From the NCBI GenBank assembly GCA_016709385.1, contig JADJMW010000004.1, positions 248,001 through 312,000 on the forward strand: a DNA stretch of 64,000 nucleotides, written 5' to 3'. Shown here one piece after another: positions 54,401 through 62,980 of this stretch; position 1 is the first letter of the stretch; every line of letters starts with the position of its first letter. The position numbers and the translations under genes were made by a program. The notes beneath the pieces were generated by a model. The model ran no database searches, was not told the origin of the DNA, and worked only from the letters and a program-made list of their open reading frames with translations. The stretch comes from Candidatus Rubrivivax defluviihabitans (GTDB lineage Bacteria > Pseudomonadota > Gammaproteobacteria > Burkholderiales > Burkholderiaceae_C).

Positions 54401-55210
54401 GCCGACGCGGCCGAGTTCGGCATGCCCGAGGCAGGCGCCGCGGCGCCCAGCCTCGTGAGGCATGGCGGCACCGCCGATGGCGCACCCTGGCACGCCTTCC
54501 CGCGCGGTGCGGTGCCGGGCAACTTCCTGCACGGTGTACTGGAATGGCTGGCCGGCGAAGGCTTCGCACGGGTTGGCTCGCCCGCGGTCCGCGAGCAGTT
54601 GCAGCGCCGCTGCGAGCAGCAGGGCCAGGGCCGGTACGCGGCGGCCGTGCAGACCTGGCTGGCGGCGCTGGTGGCCACCGATTTGCCGCCGCTGGGCACC
54701 GCGTTGAGTGGTCTGGAGCGCCTGCTGCCCGAAATGGAGTTCTGGTTTCCCGGCGACGGCCTCGACGCCGGCCAGGTCGACGCACTGTGCCGCGCGCACC
54801 TGCTGGACGGCGTGGCCCGTCCGCCACTGCCCGGGCGTGAACTGCGCGGCATGCTGATGGGCTTCGCCGACCTGGTCTTCGAATACGGCGGGCGCTGGTG
54901 GGTGCTGGACTACAAGTCGAATGCGCTGGGCCCGGGTGACGCCGACTACACGCCGCAGGCACTGCGCGCGGCGATGGCCGAGCACCGCTACGACGTGCAG
55001 GCCGCGCTGTACCTGCTGGCGCTGCACCGCTTGCTGCGCCAGCGCCTGGGCGCCGGCTACGACCCCGCGCGGCAGTTGGGCGGGGCGCTGTACTTTTTCA
55101 TTCGCGGCATCCGCGGCCCGGCACGCGGCTGCCTTCACGTGCCGGCGTCGCTGCCCTTGCTGGCGGCGCTGGAAGCGCTGCTGCAGCGTGGTGCGGCGGT
55201 GGCGAGATGA
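51449..55210 (+). CDS. recB: Exodeoxyribonuclease V beta chain RecB
   Basis: The 1253-residue RecB helicase/nuclease. The superfamily 1 helicase part has Walker A ASAGTGKTWTIAALYL (Lys26), VMTFTRAATRELSDRIR, LVDEFQDTSPLQASIL, LLIGDPKQSIYGFRGADI and VITVHKAKGLEYPLVFLP. The C-terminal nuclease domain has LMGFADLVFEYGGRWWVLDY with DYKSN (Asp1154, Lys1156). A Gly/Glu-rich insertion lies near residue 715. The start is inside recC and the stop overlaps the recD ATG (ATGA). Confidence 0.96.
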   Translation: MSEVLQAAHFPLWGSRLIEASAGTGKTWTIAALYLRLVLGHGGDAAFARPMTPAEVLVMTFTRAATRELSDRIRSRLLEAARCFRGEASPHPADTFLAELLTAYAGGLPRKQAAWRLTLAAESMDDAAVHTIDAWCQRMLREHAFDSGCLFDEELAANERAMQFEAARDYWRQQLYPLPAAALDEALAVWPGVEALAADTQALLEVELPAATGQGSLRDCIESACDQRAAALARLKQGWAGRAQAMQAWLDGAYDGKDFPFDRRKLARNHYNGWLAALAGWAEKPGAERPELTTTAVARLKPEGMHAALKPGAQVDLPPHFDAFAQLMHDLDAVPVPASALRLHAAARVQQRLAELKQQAGSFGFADMLGRLDRALDPAHNGAAAERLRARILAQTPVALVDEFQDTSPLQASILDRLYRVADNGRETALLLIGDPKQSIYGFRGADIHSYLGMRRATAGRHYVLGTNHRSTAGLVSAVNHVFEQAQARPGEGAFLYRTEADAMAADDPVPFVPVRARGRGEVFVTSAGAADPVTLVLDAELQAPREHLRTNGRRCAERIVALLNDPGAGFQGPESAWARLRPADVAVLVRTGREATAVRQALRQRGVASVYLSDKESVLRSVEAQDLLLVLRAVAAPLHARLVRAALATRLLGLSLAELAQLADDDEAFDQRTEQFRQLHAVWQGQGVLAMLRQALHRLDLPARWLAVAQAPGDQVRGPGEGAGESERGGERRLTNVLHLAELLQAASARLRGEQALIRWLAEQMQGEGAGGDEQIVRLESDADLVQVITVHKAKGLEYPLVFLPYACTFRPVDKSRTRFLNVAGAEGVRTLHLQLTDELLAAADKDRLREDLRLLYVALTRARHALWLGVTALTAGRSRECSAHRSAFGRLVGGGMPTDAAGLAAQVQALAQAGSGIVVEAAQAPGHTPLQPRAALPPLRAPAAYAASFERHWSIGSFTALVRALPGPVSAVAARDDEGPAPADAAEFGMPEAGAAAPSLVRHGGTADGAPWHAFPRGAVPGNFLHGVLEWLAGEGFARVGSPAVREQLQRRCEQQGQGRYAAAVQTWLAALVATDLPPLGTALSGLERLLPEMEFWFPGDGLDAGQVDALCRAHLLDGVARPPLPGRELRGMLMGFADLVFEYGGRWWVLDYKSNALGPGDADYTPQALRAAMAEHRYDVQAALYLLALHRLLRQRLGAGYDPARQLGGALYFFIRGIRGPARGCLHVPASLPLLAALEALLQRGAAVAR

Positions 55211-57309
55211 GTGCCTCCGGCGCGGGGCAGCCGTCCGCCATGATTCCGCGTGACGCCGGCGCAGCGGCCCTGCGGCCGGGGCTGGTACCCAGCCCCGACG
55301 TGCTGACCTTGCTGGCGGAACTGCAAGCCTGGGCCGAGGCCGGCTGGCTGCGCCGCCTGGACAGCGCCTTCGCGCGTTTCGTTCTCGAGCTGTGCCCCGA
55401 TGCCGGGGCCCCTGTGGTGCTGGCGGCGGCGCTGACCGCGCATCTGGAAGGGCAGGGCCACGCCTGCCTGCTCGTCGAGGACTTGTTGCACGACGCCGAA
55501 GCCCTGCTCGGTTGGCCGGCGGCGGCGCAGGCGCCGCTATGGGCGCTGATGTCGACCTTGCCCGCGCACGGCGCCGACTGGCTGCAGGCGCTGCGCGCCA
55601 GCCCCTTGGTGTCCGTCGTTGGCGCGGCGGAGCAGTCGTCGCCCGACACGGGAGCGCCGCCGCTGGTGTTGCAGAGCCAGCGCTTGTATCTGCGCCGCTA
55701 CTGGCGCCACGAGCAGGCCGTGGCGGCCGGCCTGCGTCAACGCCTGCTCACCCCGCAGGCGGTCGACGAGGCCGCCGCGAGACACTGGCTGGACGCGCTC
55801 TTCCCGGACGCTGGCAGCACCGGCCCGGACTGGCAGAAACTGGCCTGTGCGCTGGCGCTGCGCAGCGGGTTGATGCTCGTCACTGGCGGGCCGGGCACCG
55901 GCAAGACCTTCACCGCGGCACGGCTGCTGGCGTTGCTGTTCGCCGTGGATCCGGCGCCCCAGCGCTTGCGCGTGGCGCTGGCCGCGCCCACCGGCAAGGC
56001 CGCGGCGCGATTGAGGCAGGCCATGGCCGATGCACTCGCCGCCCTGCCGCCGGCCCTGGCCGAGGCGCCGCCGCTGCGCGACCTGGCCGCGCGCCTGGGC
56101 CCGGCGCACACCTTGCACCGGCTGCTGGGGGCGCGGCCCGAGACGCGGCGCTTCCGCCACGACGCGGCACACCCGCTGCCGCTGGACGTGCTGATCGTCG
56201 ACGAGGCCTCGATGGTCCACCTGGAGATGATGGCGGCACTGCTGCAGGCGCTGCCGCCGCAGGCCCGGCTGGTGCTGCTGGGCGACAAGGACCAGCTCGC
56301 CTCGGTGGAGGCCGGCGCCGTGCTGGGCGACCTGTGTCACGGCACGGAGGCGGGGCGCTACGGGCCGGCCACGGCGGCGTTTGCGCTGGCGGTGGCCGGG
56401 CAGGCGTTGCCGGCGGCCTTCGTCACCGGCGGTCCGCCGCTGGCCCAGCAGACCGTGATGCTGCGCCACAGCCACCGCTTCGGCGGCCCGATCGGCGAAC
56501 TGGCGGCAGCCGTCAACCGGGGCGACGCCCTGCAAGCCGCCAACTTGCTGAAGGCGACGCCCCTGGCGGCGCTGCACTGGCTGGAAGCGCCGTCTGCCGC
56601 GGCCGTGGTGCGGCTGGCCGTGGACGGCCGCACCGGCGCCGAAGGTGGCTACACCGGCTATCTGCAGGTGATGCGGCAGCGTCCCGAAAACGGCGATACG
56701 GCGGATGCAACGGTCTTCCAGGACTGGGTGCTGCTCGTGCTGGACGCCTTCGACCGCTTCCGTCTGCTGTGTGCCGTGCGCGACGGCGAGTGGGGCACCG
56801 TGGCCCTGAATGCGGCGGTGGAACGTGCGCTGGCCAGTGCCGGAGGGTGCGTGCGGCACGGCCCGGTCTTCGAAGGCCGGCCGGTGATGGTGACGCGCAA
56901 CGACCCGGCCCTGGGCGTCTTCAATGGCGACATCGGCATCACGCTGCGGCCGGCCACGCCCGGCGCACCGCTGCGCGTCTATTTCCGCGACGGCACAGGG
57001 CTGCGTTCGGTGGCGGCCAGCCGGCTGCCCGGCGCCGAAACGGCCTTCGCGATGACCGTGCACAAGAGCCAGGGTTCGGAGTTCGAGCACACCGTGCTGG
57101 TGTTGCCGAGCGAAGCCAGCCGCGTGCTCACGCGCGAGCTGGTCTACACCGGCGTCACGCGCGCGCGTCGGCAGTTCACCCTGGTCACCGGCCGCAGCGC
57201 CGCACTGGCGGCGGCGCTGGCGCAGCGCACGCGGCGGGCCGGCGGGCTGCTGGAGGGGTTGGACTCGCTGGACGGTGGCGATTCGGAACCGGGACCGCCG
57301 GCGGGCTGA
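55207..57309 (+). CDS. recD: Exodeoxyribonuclease V alpha chain RecD
   Basis: The 700-residue 5'-3' helicase subunit of RecBCD. Walker A is GGPGTGKTFTAARLL (Lys233), with LAAPTGKAAARLRQAM, VLIVDEASMVHLEMMAALL and VLLGDKDQLASVEAGAVLGD. The C-terminal motifs are AMTVHKSQGSEFEHTVLVLP and ELVYTGVTRARRQFTLV. The first 150 residues form the RecD N domain (LDSAFARFVLEL). It overlaps recB by four bases and closes the operon. Confidence 0.96.
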   Translation: MSASGAGQPSAMIPRDAGAAALRPGLVPSPDVLTLLAELQAWAEAGWLRRLDSAFARFVLELCPDAGAPVVLAAALTAHLEGQGHACLLVEDLLHDAEALLGWPAAAQAPLWALMSTLPAHGADWLQALRASPLVSVVGAAEQSSPDTGAPPLVLQSQRLYLRRYWRHEQAVAAGLRQRLLTPQAVDEAAARHWLDALFPDAGSTGPDWQKLACALALRSGLMLVTGGPGTGKTFTAARLLALLFAVDPAPQRLRVALAAPTGKAAARLRQAMADALAALPPALAEAPPLRDLAARLGPAHTLHRLLGARPETRRFRHDAAHPLPLDVLIVDEASMVHLEMMAALLQALPPQARLVLLGDKDQLASVEAGAVLGDLCHGTEAGRYGPATAAFALAVAGQALPAAFVTGGPPLAQQTVMLRHSHRFGGPIGELAAAVNRGDALQAANLLKATPLAALHWLEAPSAAAVVRLAVDGRTGAEGGYTGYLQVMRQRPENGDTADATVFQDWVLLVLDAFDRFRLLCAVRDGEWGTVALNAAVERALASAGGCVRHGPVFEGRPVMVTRNDPALGVFNGDIGITLRPATPGAPLRVYFRDGTGLRSVAASRLPGAETAFAMTVHKSQGSEFEHTVLVLPSEASRVLTRELVYTGVTRARRQFTLVTGRSAALAAALAQRTRRAGGLLEGLDSLDGGDSEPGPPAG

Positions 57310-57443
57310 ACGGTGCCGCGCCTGTTCACGCCGGCCGCGGATCGGCGCGGCGATGAAGCGGTGCCGGTCGTCGTCGGGTGTATGCACCGCGCAGGCCAGC
57401 CGTGGCCGGACGAGGTCGGGGTTCGCGCTATCGTTGCTTCACC

Positions 57444-58082
57444 ATGTTGCGCTACGAAACCATCCCCGTCACCCCGTTCCAGCAGAATTGCTCCATCGTC
57501 TGGTGCGACCAGACCATGGAAGGCGCCGTCATCGACCCCGGCGGCGACCTGCCGCAGATCCTGGAAGCCGCGCGGCGACTGGGCGTCGAGCTGAAGCAGA
57601 TCCTGCTCACCCACGCCCACATCGACCACGCCGGCGGCACCGGCACGCTGTCACGCGAGCTCAAGCTGCCCATCGTCGGCCCGCACCCGGCCGACCAGTT
57701 CTGGATCGACGGCCTGCGCCAGCAGGCGCAGATGTTCGGCTTCGCGCCGGCCGAGGCCTTCACGCCGACGCGCTGGCTGCACGACGGCGATGCGGTGCAG
57801 GTCGGTCAGTGCATGCTGGCGGTGCGCCACTGCCCGGGGCACACGCCAGGGCACGTGGTATTCCACGATGCCGAGACGAAGCGCGCCTTCGTCGGCGACG
57901 TGCTGTTCGCCGGCAGCGTGGGCCGTACCGACCTGCCCGGGGGCGATACCGATACGCTGATCGACAGCATCACCGGCAGGCTGTGGCCGATGGGCGACGA
58001 CACGGTCTTCATTCCCGGCCACGGCCCGGAAAGCAGCTTCGGCCACGAGCGGCGCAGCAATCCGTACGTGCGCGGCACCTGA
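57444..58082 (+). CDS. Metallo-beta-lactamase-fold hydrolase (YcbL/glyoxalase II-like)
   Basis: A 212-residue soluble hydrolase with the zinc motif THAHIDHAGG (His57, His59, Asp61, His62), CPGHTPGHVVFH, GDVLFAGSVGRTDLPGGDT and the final FIPGHGPES. Length and motifs resemble YcbL-type hydroxyacylglutathione hydrolase relatives. Thioester hydrolysis is likely, but the physiological substrate is not set by sequence. ATG 57444 is chosen because the fold starts at LRYETIPVTPFQQNCSIVW. Confidence 0.9.
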   Translation: MLRYETIPVTPFQQNCSIVWCDQTMEGAVIDPGGDLPQILEAARRLGVELKQILLTHAHIDHAGGTGTLSRELKLPIVGPHPADQFWIDGLRQQAQMFGFAPAEAFTPTRWLHDGDAVQVGQCMLAVRHCPGHTPGHVVFHDAETKRAFVGDVLFAGSVGRTDLPGGDTDTLIDSITGRLWPMGDDTVFIPGHGPESSFGHERRSNPYVRGT

Positions 58083-58133
58083 GCCAGCCCCCGGGCTGCC
58101 GGACGGACGTTGCGGGCTCGCCGTGGGCGGCGC

Positions 58134-58340
58134 TCAGGTCGGAGAAGGGCTCCCCTCCTTCTTGGCGCATTCCCTGCGGCACTTCTCGTACTGGGCGCGG
58201 CAGCCGCTCTCGGTCATCTTGCGGTTGGTGGCGCAGGCCTTGTACTGGATCTCGCAATCGGCCTGGCATTCGCTCATCGACGGCAGCGCCGCGCCCGACG
58301 CGAGCACCAGTGCCAGGGCAAACATGAATCGTGACAGCAC
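58134..58340 (-). CDS. Small secreted Cys-rich protein
   Basis: A 68-residue protein from GTG 58340, which has GGGAG 8 bases upstream. TTG 58358 and ATG 58325 are weaker alternatives. A signal peptide (MLSRFMFALALVLASGAALP) precedes a short helical mature part with six cysteines arranged as CQADC, KAC, SGC, and EKCRREC. The two CxxxC motifs at either end suggest a disulphide-linked helical hairpin in the periplasm. No family was recognised. It lies between the hydrolase and the Yej-like operon, on the opposite strand. Confidence 0.6.
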   Translation of the reverse strand: MLSRFMFALALVLASGAALPSMSECQADCEIQYKACATNRKMTESGCRAQYEKCRRECAKKEGSPSPT

Positions 58341-58542
58341 TTCGGACTCCCGTGTCAAAGGGAGGAATCATCGCACCGCCGGGCAGCGCCCGGCCGTGTC
58401 GCAGCGCGCCGGGGTAGGAATACCATGAGCCGGAATGCGACCAAGATGCGCCAGCATTTCGAGCCATGAGCACCTGCCGCCAGACTTCGATCCTGCCGCA
58501 GCGCCGCCGCTGGGGCGAGGTGCGTTCTGCGGAGCCGGCCGC

Positions 58543-59598
58543 ATGAAGTCGCGCGCCGAGGCGCTGCGCGACTATGTCGCGCGCCGGCTGCTGCTGATGA
58601 TCCCTACCTTCCTGGGCATCAGCTTCGCCACCTTCGTGCTGATCCAGTTCGTGCCCGGCGGCCAGATCGACCAGTTGCGCATGACGATGGCCGGCGCCGG
58701 CGGCGGCGGCGAGGTGGGCGGCGGCGGTGGCGGGGCCACGGCCCGCGTGCAGCTCGACATCCCCGAGGAGCAGCTGGCACGGCTGCGCGAATACTACGGC
58801 TTCGACAAACCGCTGCCCGTGGCCTATGCCAGCTGGCTGGCCGACACCGTACGGCTGGACCTGGGCACCTCGTTCCGCTACAACGAACCGGTGACGCGGG
58901 TCATTGCCGACCGGCTGCCGGTGTCGGTGTACTACGGCATCATCACGGCGCTCTTCACCTACGGCATCTGCATTCCGCTGGGCATCCTGAAGGCCATCCG
59001 CCACCGCACGCGGGTGGATACGCTGACCTCGGTGCTCATCTTCGTCGGCTATGCCGTGCCCGGCTTTGCGCTCGGCGCCGTGCTGAGCAACCTGCTGGCG
59101 GTGCGCTGGGAGCTGTTCCCGCTGGGCGGCTTCATGTCGGCCGGTGCCGCCGAGCTGCCGCTGGCGCAGCGCTGGCTCGACATCGTCTGGCATTCGGTGC
59201 TGCCGCTGGTGGCCTATCTGGCAGGTTCATTCGCGGTGACGACCATGCTCATGAAGAACAGCCTGCTGGAGAATATGAGCGCCGACTACGTGAAGACGGC
59301 GCTGGCCAAGGGCCTGAGCTGGAAGCGCGCGGTGTTCGTGCACGCGCTGCGCAATTCGCTCATCCCGATGGCTACCACGGTGGGCGGGCTGCTGGGCATC
59401 TTCCTCACCGGCAGCTTCCTGATCGAGCGGGTCTTCAATATCCAGGGCGTGGGCCTGCTCGCCTTCGAGGCCATACAGACGCGCGACTTCCCCATCGTGC
59501 TCGGCTTCCTGGTCATCTCCAGCGTGCTGCTGATGCTGGGCAACCTGGTGTCGGACCTGGCGGTGGCGCTGGTGGACCCGCGCGTGCGCTTCGAGTAG
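58543..59598 (+). CDS. yejB: ABC transporter permease, YejB-like
   Basis: A 351-residue inner-membrane permease of the peptide/microcin C importer type. It begins YVARRLLLMIPTFLGISFATF with FVLIQFVPGGQIDQLRM. After a Gly-rich loop (about 47-65) come DTVRLDLGTSFRYNEPV, several membrane helices, the EAA-type loop (DYVKTALAKGLSWKRAVFVH) and LLGIFLTGSFLIERVFNIQG. ATG 58543 is chosen because the first helix follows closely. It is the first gene of a yej-like operon, 18 bases before the next permease. Confidence 0.9.
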   Translation: MKSRAEALRDYVARRLLLMIPTFLGISFATFVLIQFVPGGQIDQLRMTMAGAGGGGEVGGGGGGATARVQLDIPEEQLARLREYYGFDKPLPVAYASWLADTVRLDLGTSFRYNEPVTRVIADRLPVSVYYGIITALFTYGICIPLGILKAIRHRTRVDTLTSVLIFVGYAVPGFALGAVLSNLLAVRWELFPLGGFMSAGAAELPLAQRWLDIVWHSVLPLVAYLAGSFAVTTMLMKNSLLENMSADYVKTALAKGLSWKRAVFVHALRNSLIPMATTVGGLLGIFLTGSFLIERVFNIQGVGLLAFEAIQTRDFPIVLGFLVISSVLLMLGNLVSDLAVALVDPRVRFE

Positions 59599-59616
59599 AC
59601 GCAAGGGCAGCCGCGC

Positions 59617-60990
59617 ATGGCCTGGATCACGCTCGACCCCGTCACGCGCAAGCGGCTGCACCGCTTTCGCCAGATCAGGCGCGGCTGGTGGTCGTTCCTG
59701 ATCCTCATGGCGGCCATCCTGCTGTCGATCTTCGCGCCCTACCTGGCCGAGAGCCGGGCATTGGTGGTGTGGTACCAGGGGGCGCTGCACTTTCCCACCT
59801 TCCGCTATATCGAGATGAGCCGCTTCGGCCAGGCGCCGCCACCGGCATGGAGCACGAGCGAGATCGAGGTCGAATACCTGCGCCTGCAGCGTGAATGGGA
59901 GGCCGAGCGCTTCATGCACGGCCGCGATCGCGCCGCGGCGGTGGCCGCCGGCGCGGATGCCGCGGCGCTGGCCGCCATCGATGCGAAGTACCCGAATCGC
60001 GATCACCGGGTGGTCATGCCGACCATCCCCTGGGACCCCTACCAGAACGACTTCTGGGCCAACGAGATCCTGCAGGAGATCCAGGGGGCGCTGGCCGCCG
60101 GTCAGACCGGAACCGCCGAACGGCTGGCCCGCCGCGACCGCTTGCATGAACTGGCCGACGCCATCCACGACGGCAGCCTGGCGGCGCTGCTGGCCGACCC
60201 GGCGAAGTCGGCCACCGGCACGCTGGTGGGCCTGGCGCGCAGCGGCGCCATGCCTTCCATCGCCCACCTGGGCCAGGCGCCGCCGAATGCCCCGGACGCC
60301 GACCGCGGCCACTTTCTGGGCACCGATGCGCAGGGCCGCGACGTCGCATCGCGGCTGCTCTACGGCTTTCGCATCTCGATCTTCTTCGCGCTCTTCCTCG
60401 TGCTCTCGGGCCAGCTGCTGGGCACCGTGGTGGGCAGCCTGCAAGGCTACCTCGGCGGGCGTTTCGACATCGTCAGCCAGCGCATCATCGAGGTGCTGAT
60501 CGCGATTCCCTTCCTCTACGTGGTGATCGTGCTGGCGGCGCTGTTCCAGCCCAGCTTCTGGATGCTGCTGGGCATCACCGCCATCTTCCAGTGGATCGGC
60601 ATCACCTTCTTCATGCGCACCGAGATGTACCGCGAGAAGACGCGCGAATATTGCCTGGCCGCCAAGTCCTACGGCGCCTCGCACCTGCGCATCGTCTTTC
60701 GCCACCTGTTGCCCAACTGCCTGACGCCGCTGGTGACCTTCACGCCCTTCGCCGTGGTCGGCGCCATCTTCACGCTCACCGGGCTGGACTACCTGGGCTA
60801 CGGACTGCCGGCACCGACGCCGAGCTGGGGTGAACTCATCGACCAGGCGCTGCAACTGGAAAACCGCAGCAAGCTGTGGCTGACCCTGGCACCCTTCGGC
60901 GCGCTGACGGTGACGCTGGTGCTGGTGGTCTTCATCGGCGAGTCGGTGCGCGAGGCCTTCGATCCGAAGCGGTATGCGCGCTATGAGTGA
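59617..60990 (+). CDS. yejE: ABC transporter permease, YejE-like, with enlarged periplasmic loop
   Basis: A 457-residue permease, longer than the roughly 340 residues usual for YejE. It opens DPVTRKRLHRFRQIRRGWWS with FLILMAAILLSIFAPYLAES. A large extracytoplasmic insertion (about residues 60-235) contains acidic and Ala-rich helices. The permease core then has GTDAQGRDVASRLLYGFRIS, LGTVVGSLQGYLGGRFDI, the EAA loop (YCLAAKSYGASHLRIVFRHL, then LPNC) and LDYLGYGLPAPTPSWGEL. It overlaps the binding-protein gene by 8 bases. Confidence 0.9.
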   Translation: MAWITLDPVTRKRLHRFRQIRRGWWSFLILMAAILLSIFAPYLAESRALVVWYQGALHFPTFRYIEMSRFGQAPPPAWSTSEIEVEYLRLQREWEAERFMHGRDRAAAVAAGADAAALAAIDAKYPNRDHRVVMPTIPWDPYQNDFWANEILQEIQGALAAGQTGTAERLARRDRLHELADAIHDGSLAALLADPAKSATGTLVGLARSGAMPSIAHLGQAPPNAPDADRGHFLGTDAQGRDVASRLLYGFRISIFFALFLVLSGQLLGTVVGSLQGYLGGRFDIVSQRIIEVLIAIPFLYVVIVLAALFQPSFWMLLGITAIFQWIGITFFMRTEMYREKTREYCLAAKSYGASHLRIVFRHLLPNCLTPLVTFTPFAVVGAIFTLTGLDYLGYGLPAPTPSWGELIDQALQLENRSKLWLTLAPFGALTVTLVLVVFIGESVREAFDPKRYARYE

Positions 60991-62980
60991 CGGGGTGGCG
61001 ACGCGCAAGCGCCGGGTGGCCGCCACCCTTGCCGGGTGGGCCTTGGCTGTCCTCGGCGCCGGATCCACGGCGGCCGAGCCGCCGGCAAACGCCGCGAGCG
61101 CGGTGACCACACTCGCGGCGCCGAAGGCCCGTGTCACCCTCCCGCCGGGCATCGCCTGGCAGACCAACGAGGAAGACCCGCCCATCGGCTCGGCCGAGGC
61201 CTTGCGCGGCAGCACGCTCAATGAATCGATGGGCAGTTACCCGCTGACCTTCCGCCTGATGGGCCCGAATTCGAACGACGCCTTCGCCGGCTGGAACCGG
61301 CTGTTCACGATGAATTTCGGGCTCGTGCAGCGCCACCCGGTGACCGACCGCTTCATCCCGCTGATGGCCACACACTGGGCGGTGATGGACGACCAGCGCA
61401 CGCTGTATTTCAAGCTCGACCGCGACGCGCGTTTCAGCGACGGCAAACCGGTGACCGCGCGCGACTTCGTCTTCACCTGGCAGATGATGAGCTCGCCGCA
61501 CATCATCGACCCGTTTTACAACAACTACGCCAAGCAGTACTACGAGTCTGTGGACGCCATCGACGAGCACACACTGCGTATCGTAGGCACCAAGGCGAGC
61601 TGGCGGCCGCTGTCCGACTATGCCGGCCTCTTTCCCACGCCGGCGCACGCCACGGTGCTCGACGCGGACTGGGTCAAGCGCACCACCAACCAGCCGCAGG
61701 TGGCGGTGGGGCCCTACGTGGTGAAGGACATCGTGCGCGGCGAGTCGGTGACCTTCGAGCGTGTGCCCAACTGGTGGGGCGACGGCAAGCGCCGATTCCG
61801 CGGCCTGTACAACTTCGACCGCATCCACCTGCGCGTGATCCCCACCGAGCGGCGGCTGGACTACCTGCGCCGCGGCGAGCTGGACATGATGGAAGGCACG
61901 TCGGCGCGTTCCTGGAACGAGGACTTCAATTTCCCCGCCGTGCGCAACGGCTGGATCCGGCGCGCCCGCATCATGACCGACTGGCCCAGCGGCGTGTACG
62001 GCCTGCACATGAACCTGGAGGCACCGATCTTCAGGAACAAGGACTTCCGCAAGGCGATGCAGTACCTGGTGAATTTCGAGCGCGTCAACCAGAACCTGAT
62101 GTACGGCGAATTCGTGCGCATGAGCTCGTTCTTCGAGGGCAGCGAATACGCCAACCCGAACCTCGAGCCCTATGGCTTCGACCCCGCCAAGGCACGCGAG
62201 CACCTGGCGCGCGCCGGCTACCGCCGCCCGGCCGAACTGCGTTCGACCTCGGCCTGGGGACGCTTCGTCGACGGGCTGCGCGGCCTGGTCTTCACGCGCT
62301 CCGACAGCGACGACGTGCTCGTCAACGAACGCGGCGAGAAAGCCAGCTTCACCGTCATCTACGGCAGCAAGGGGCTGGAGCGCCACCTCACCGTGATGCA
62401 GCAGGAATTCCGCCGTGCCGGCGTGGACATGCGGCTGCGCCTGCTCGAACCCGGCACCGCTTTCGAACGCGGGCTGGAGCGCAAGTACGAGATGACGGTG
62501 ACTGCCCGCACCACGGGCTTCTACCCCCAGCCGCGGCAGTATCTGCACACCGAATTCAAGAACGCGAACAACAACAACAATATCTGGGGCTTCGGCACTG
62601 CCGAGGTCGACGAACTGGTGCGCATCTACGAACACGACCTGGACCCCGAGAAGCGCCGCGCCGCCATGCACCGCATCGACGAGATCGTGCACGACGAGGC
62701 CTTCTACATCCCGTTCTGGAGCGCGCCCTTCATCCGCGTCGTGTTCTGGGACTACGTGCGTTTCCCCGAGTTCTGGGCGCCGCGGCGCATCGAGCAGCTC
62801 AACGACCACATGGTCTACTGGATCGACCCGCAGCGTCGCAAGGCGCTGGAGGAGGCCATGCGCAGCAACACGCCGCTGCCGCTGGACCCGGAGCTGGACA
62901 AGGACTTCTACGGCATCCGTGCCAGGGCGGCGGCTGCCGCGGCTGCGGCGGCATCAGCGGCACCGGCGTCCACGCCATGA
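60983..62980 (+). CDS. yejA: Peptide ABC transporter substrate-binding protein, YejA-like
   Basis: A 665-residue periplasmic solute-binding protein of family 5. It has a signal sequence (RVAATLAGWALAVLGAGSTAAEP) and typical blocks: GSYPLTFRLMGPNSNDAFAG, LIPLMATHWAVMDDQRTLYF-type sequence, DARFSDGKPVTARDFVFTWQ, GPYVVKDIVRGESVTFERV and the C-terminal DEAFYIPFWSAPFIRVVFWD. The N-terminal segment and length fit YejA-like oligopeptide/microcin C binding proteins. ATG 60974 is an alternative start. It overlaps the following ATPase gene (ATGA). Confidence 0.9.
   Translation: MSDGVATRKRRVAATLAGWALAVLGAGSTAAEPPANAASAVTTLAAPKARVTLPPGIAWQTNEEDPPIGSAEALRGSTLNESMGSYPLTFRLMGPNSNDAFAGWNRLFTMNFGLVQRHPVTDRFIPLMATHWAVMDDQRTLYFKLDRDARFSDGKPVTARDFVFTWQMMSSPHIIDPFYNNYAKQYYESVDAIDEHTLRIVGTKASWRPLSDYAGLFPTPAHATVLDADWVKRTTNQPQVAVGPYVVKDIVRGESVTFERVPNWWGDGKRRFRGLYNFDRIHLRVIPTERRLDYLRRGELDMMEGTSARSWNEDFNFPAVRNGWIRRARIMTDWPSGVYGLHMNLEAPIFRNKDFRKAMQYLVNFERVNQNLMYGEFVRMSSFFEGSEYANPNLEPYGFDPAKAREHLARAGYRRPAELRSTSAWGRFVDGLRGLVFTRSDSDDVLVNERGEKASFTVIYGSKGLERHLTVMQQEFRRAGVDMRLRLLEPGTAFERGLERKYEMTVTARTTGFYPQPRQYLHTEFKNANNNNNIWGFGTAEVDELVRIYEHDLDPEKRRAAMHRIDEIVHDEAFYIPFWSAPFIRVVFWDYVRFPEFWAPRRIEQLNDHMVYWIDPQRRKALEEAMRSNTPLPLDPELDKDFYGIRARAAAAAAAAASAAPASTP

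Noticed and set aside
51080..55138. A 1352-codon open frame on the minus strand opposite recB
   Set aside because: A shadow of recB codon bias; no recognisable motif, while recB shows all helicase and nuclease motifs.
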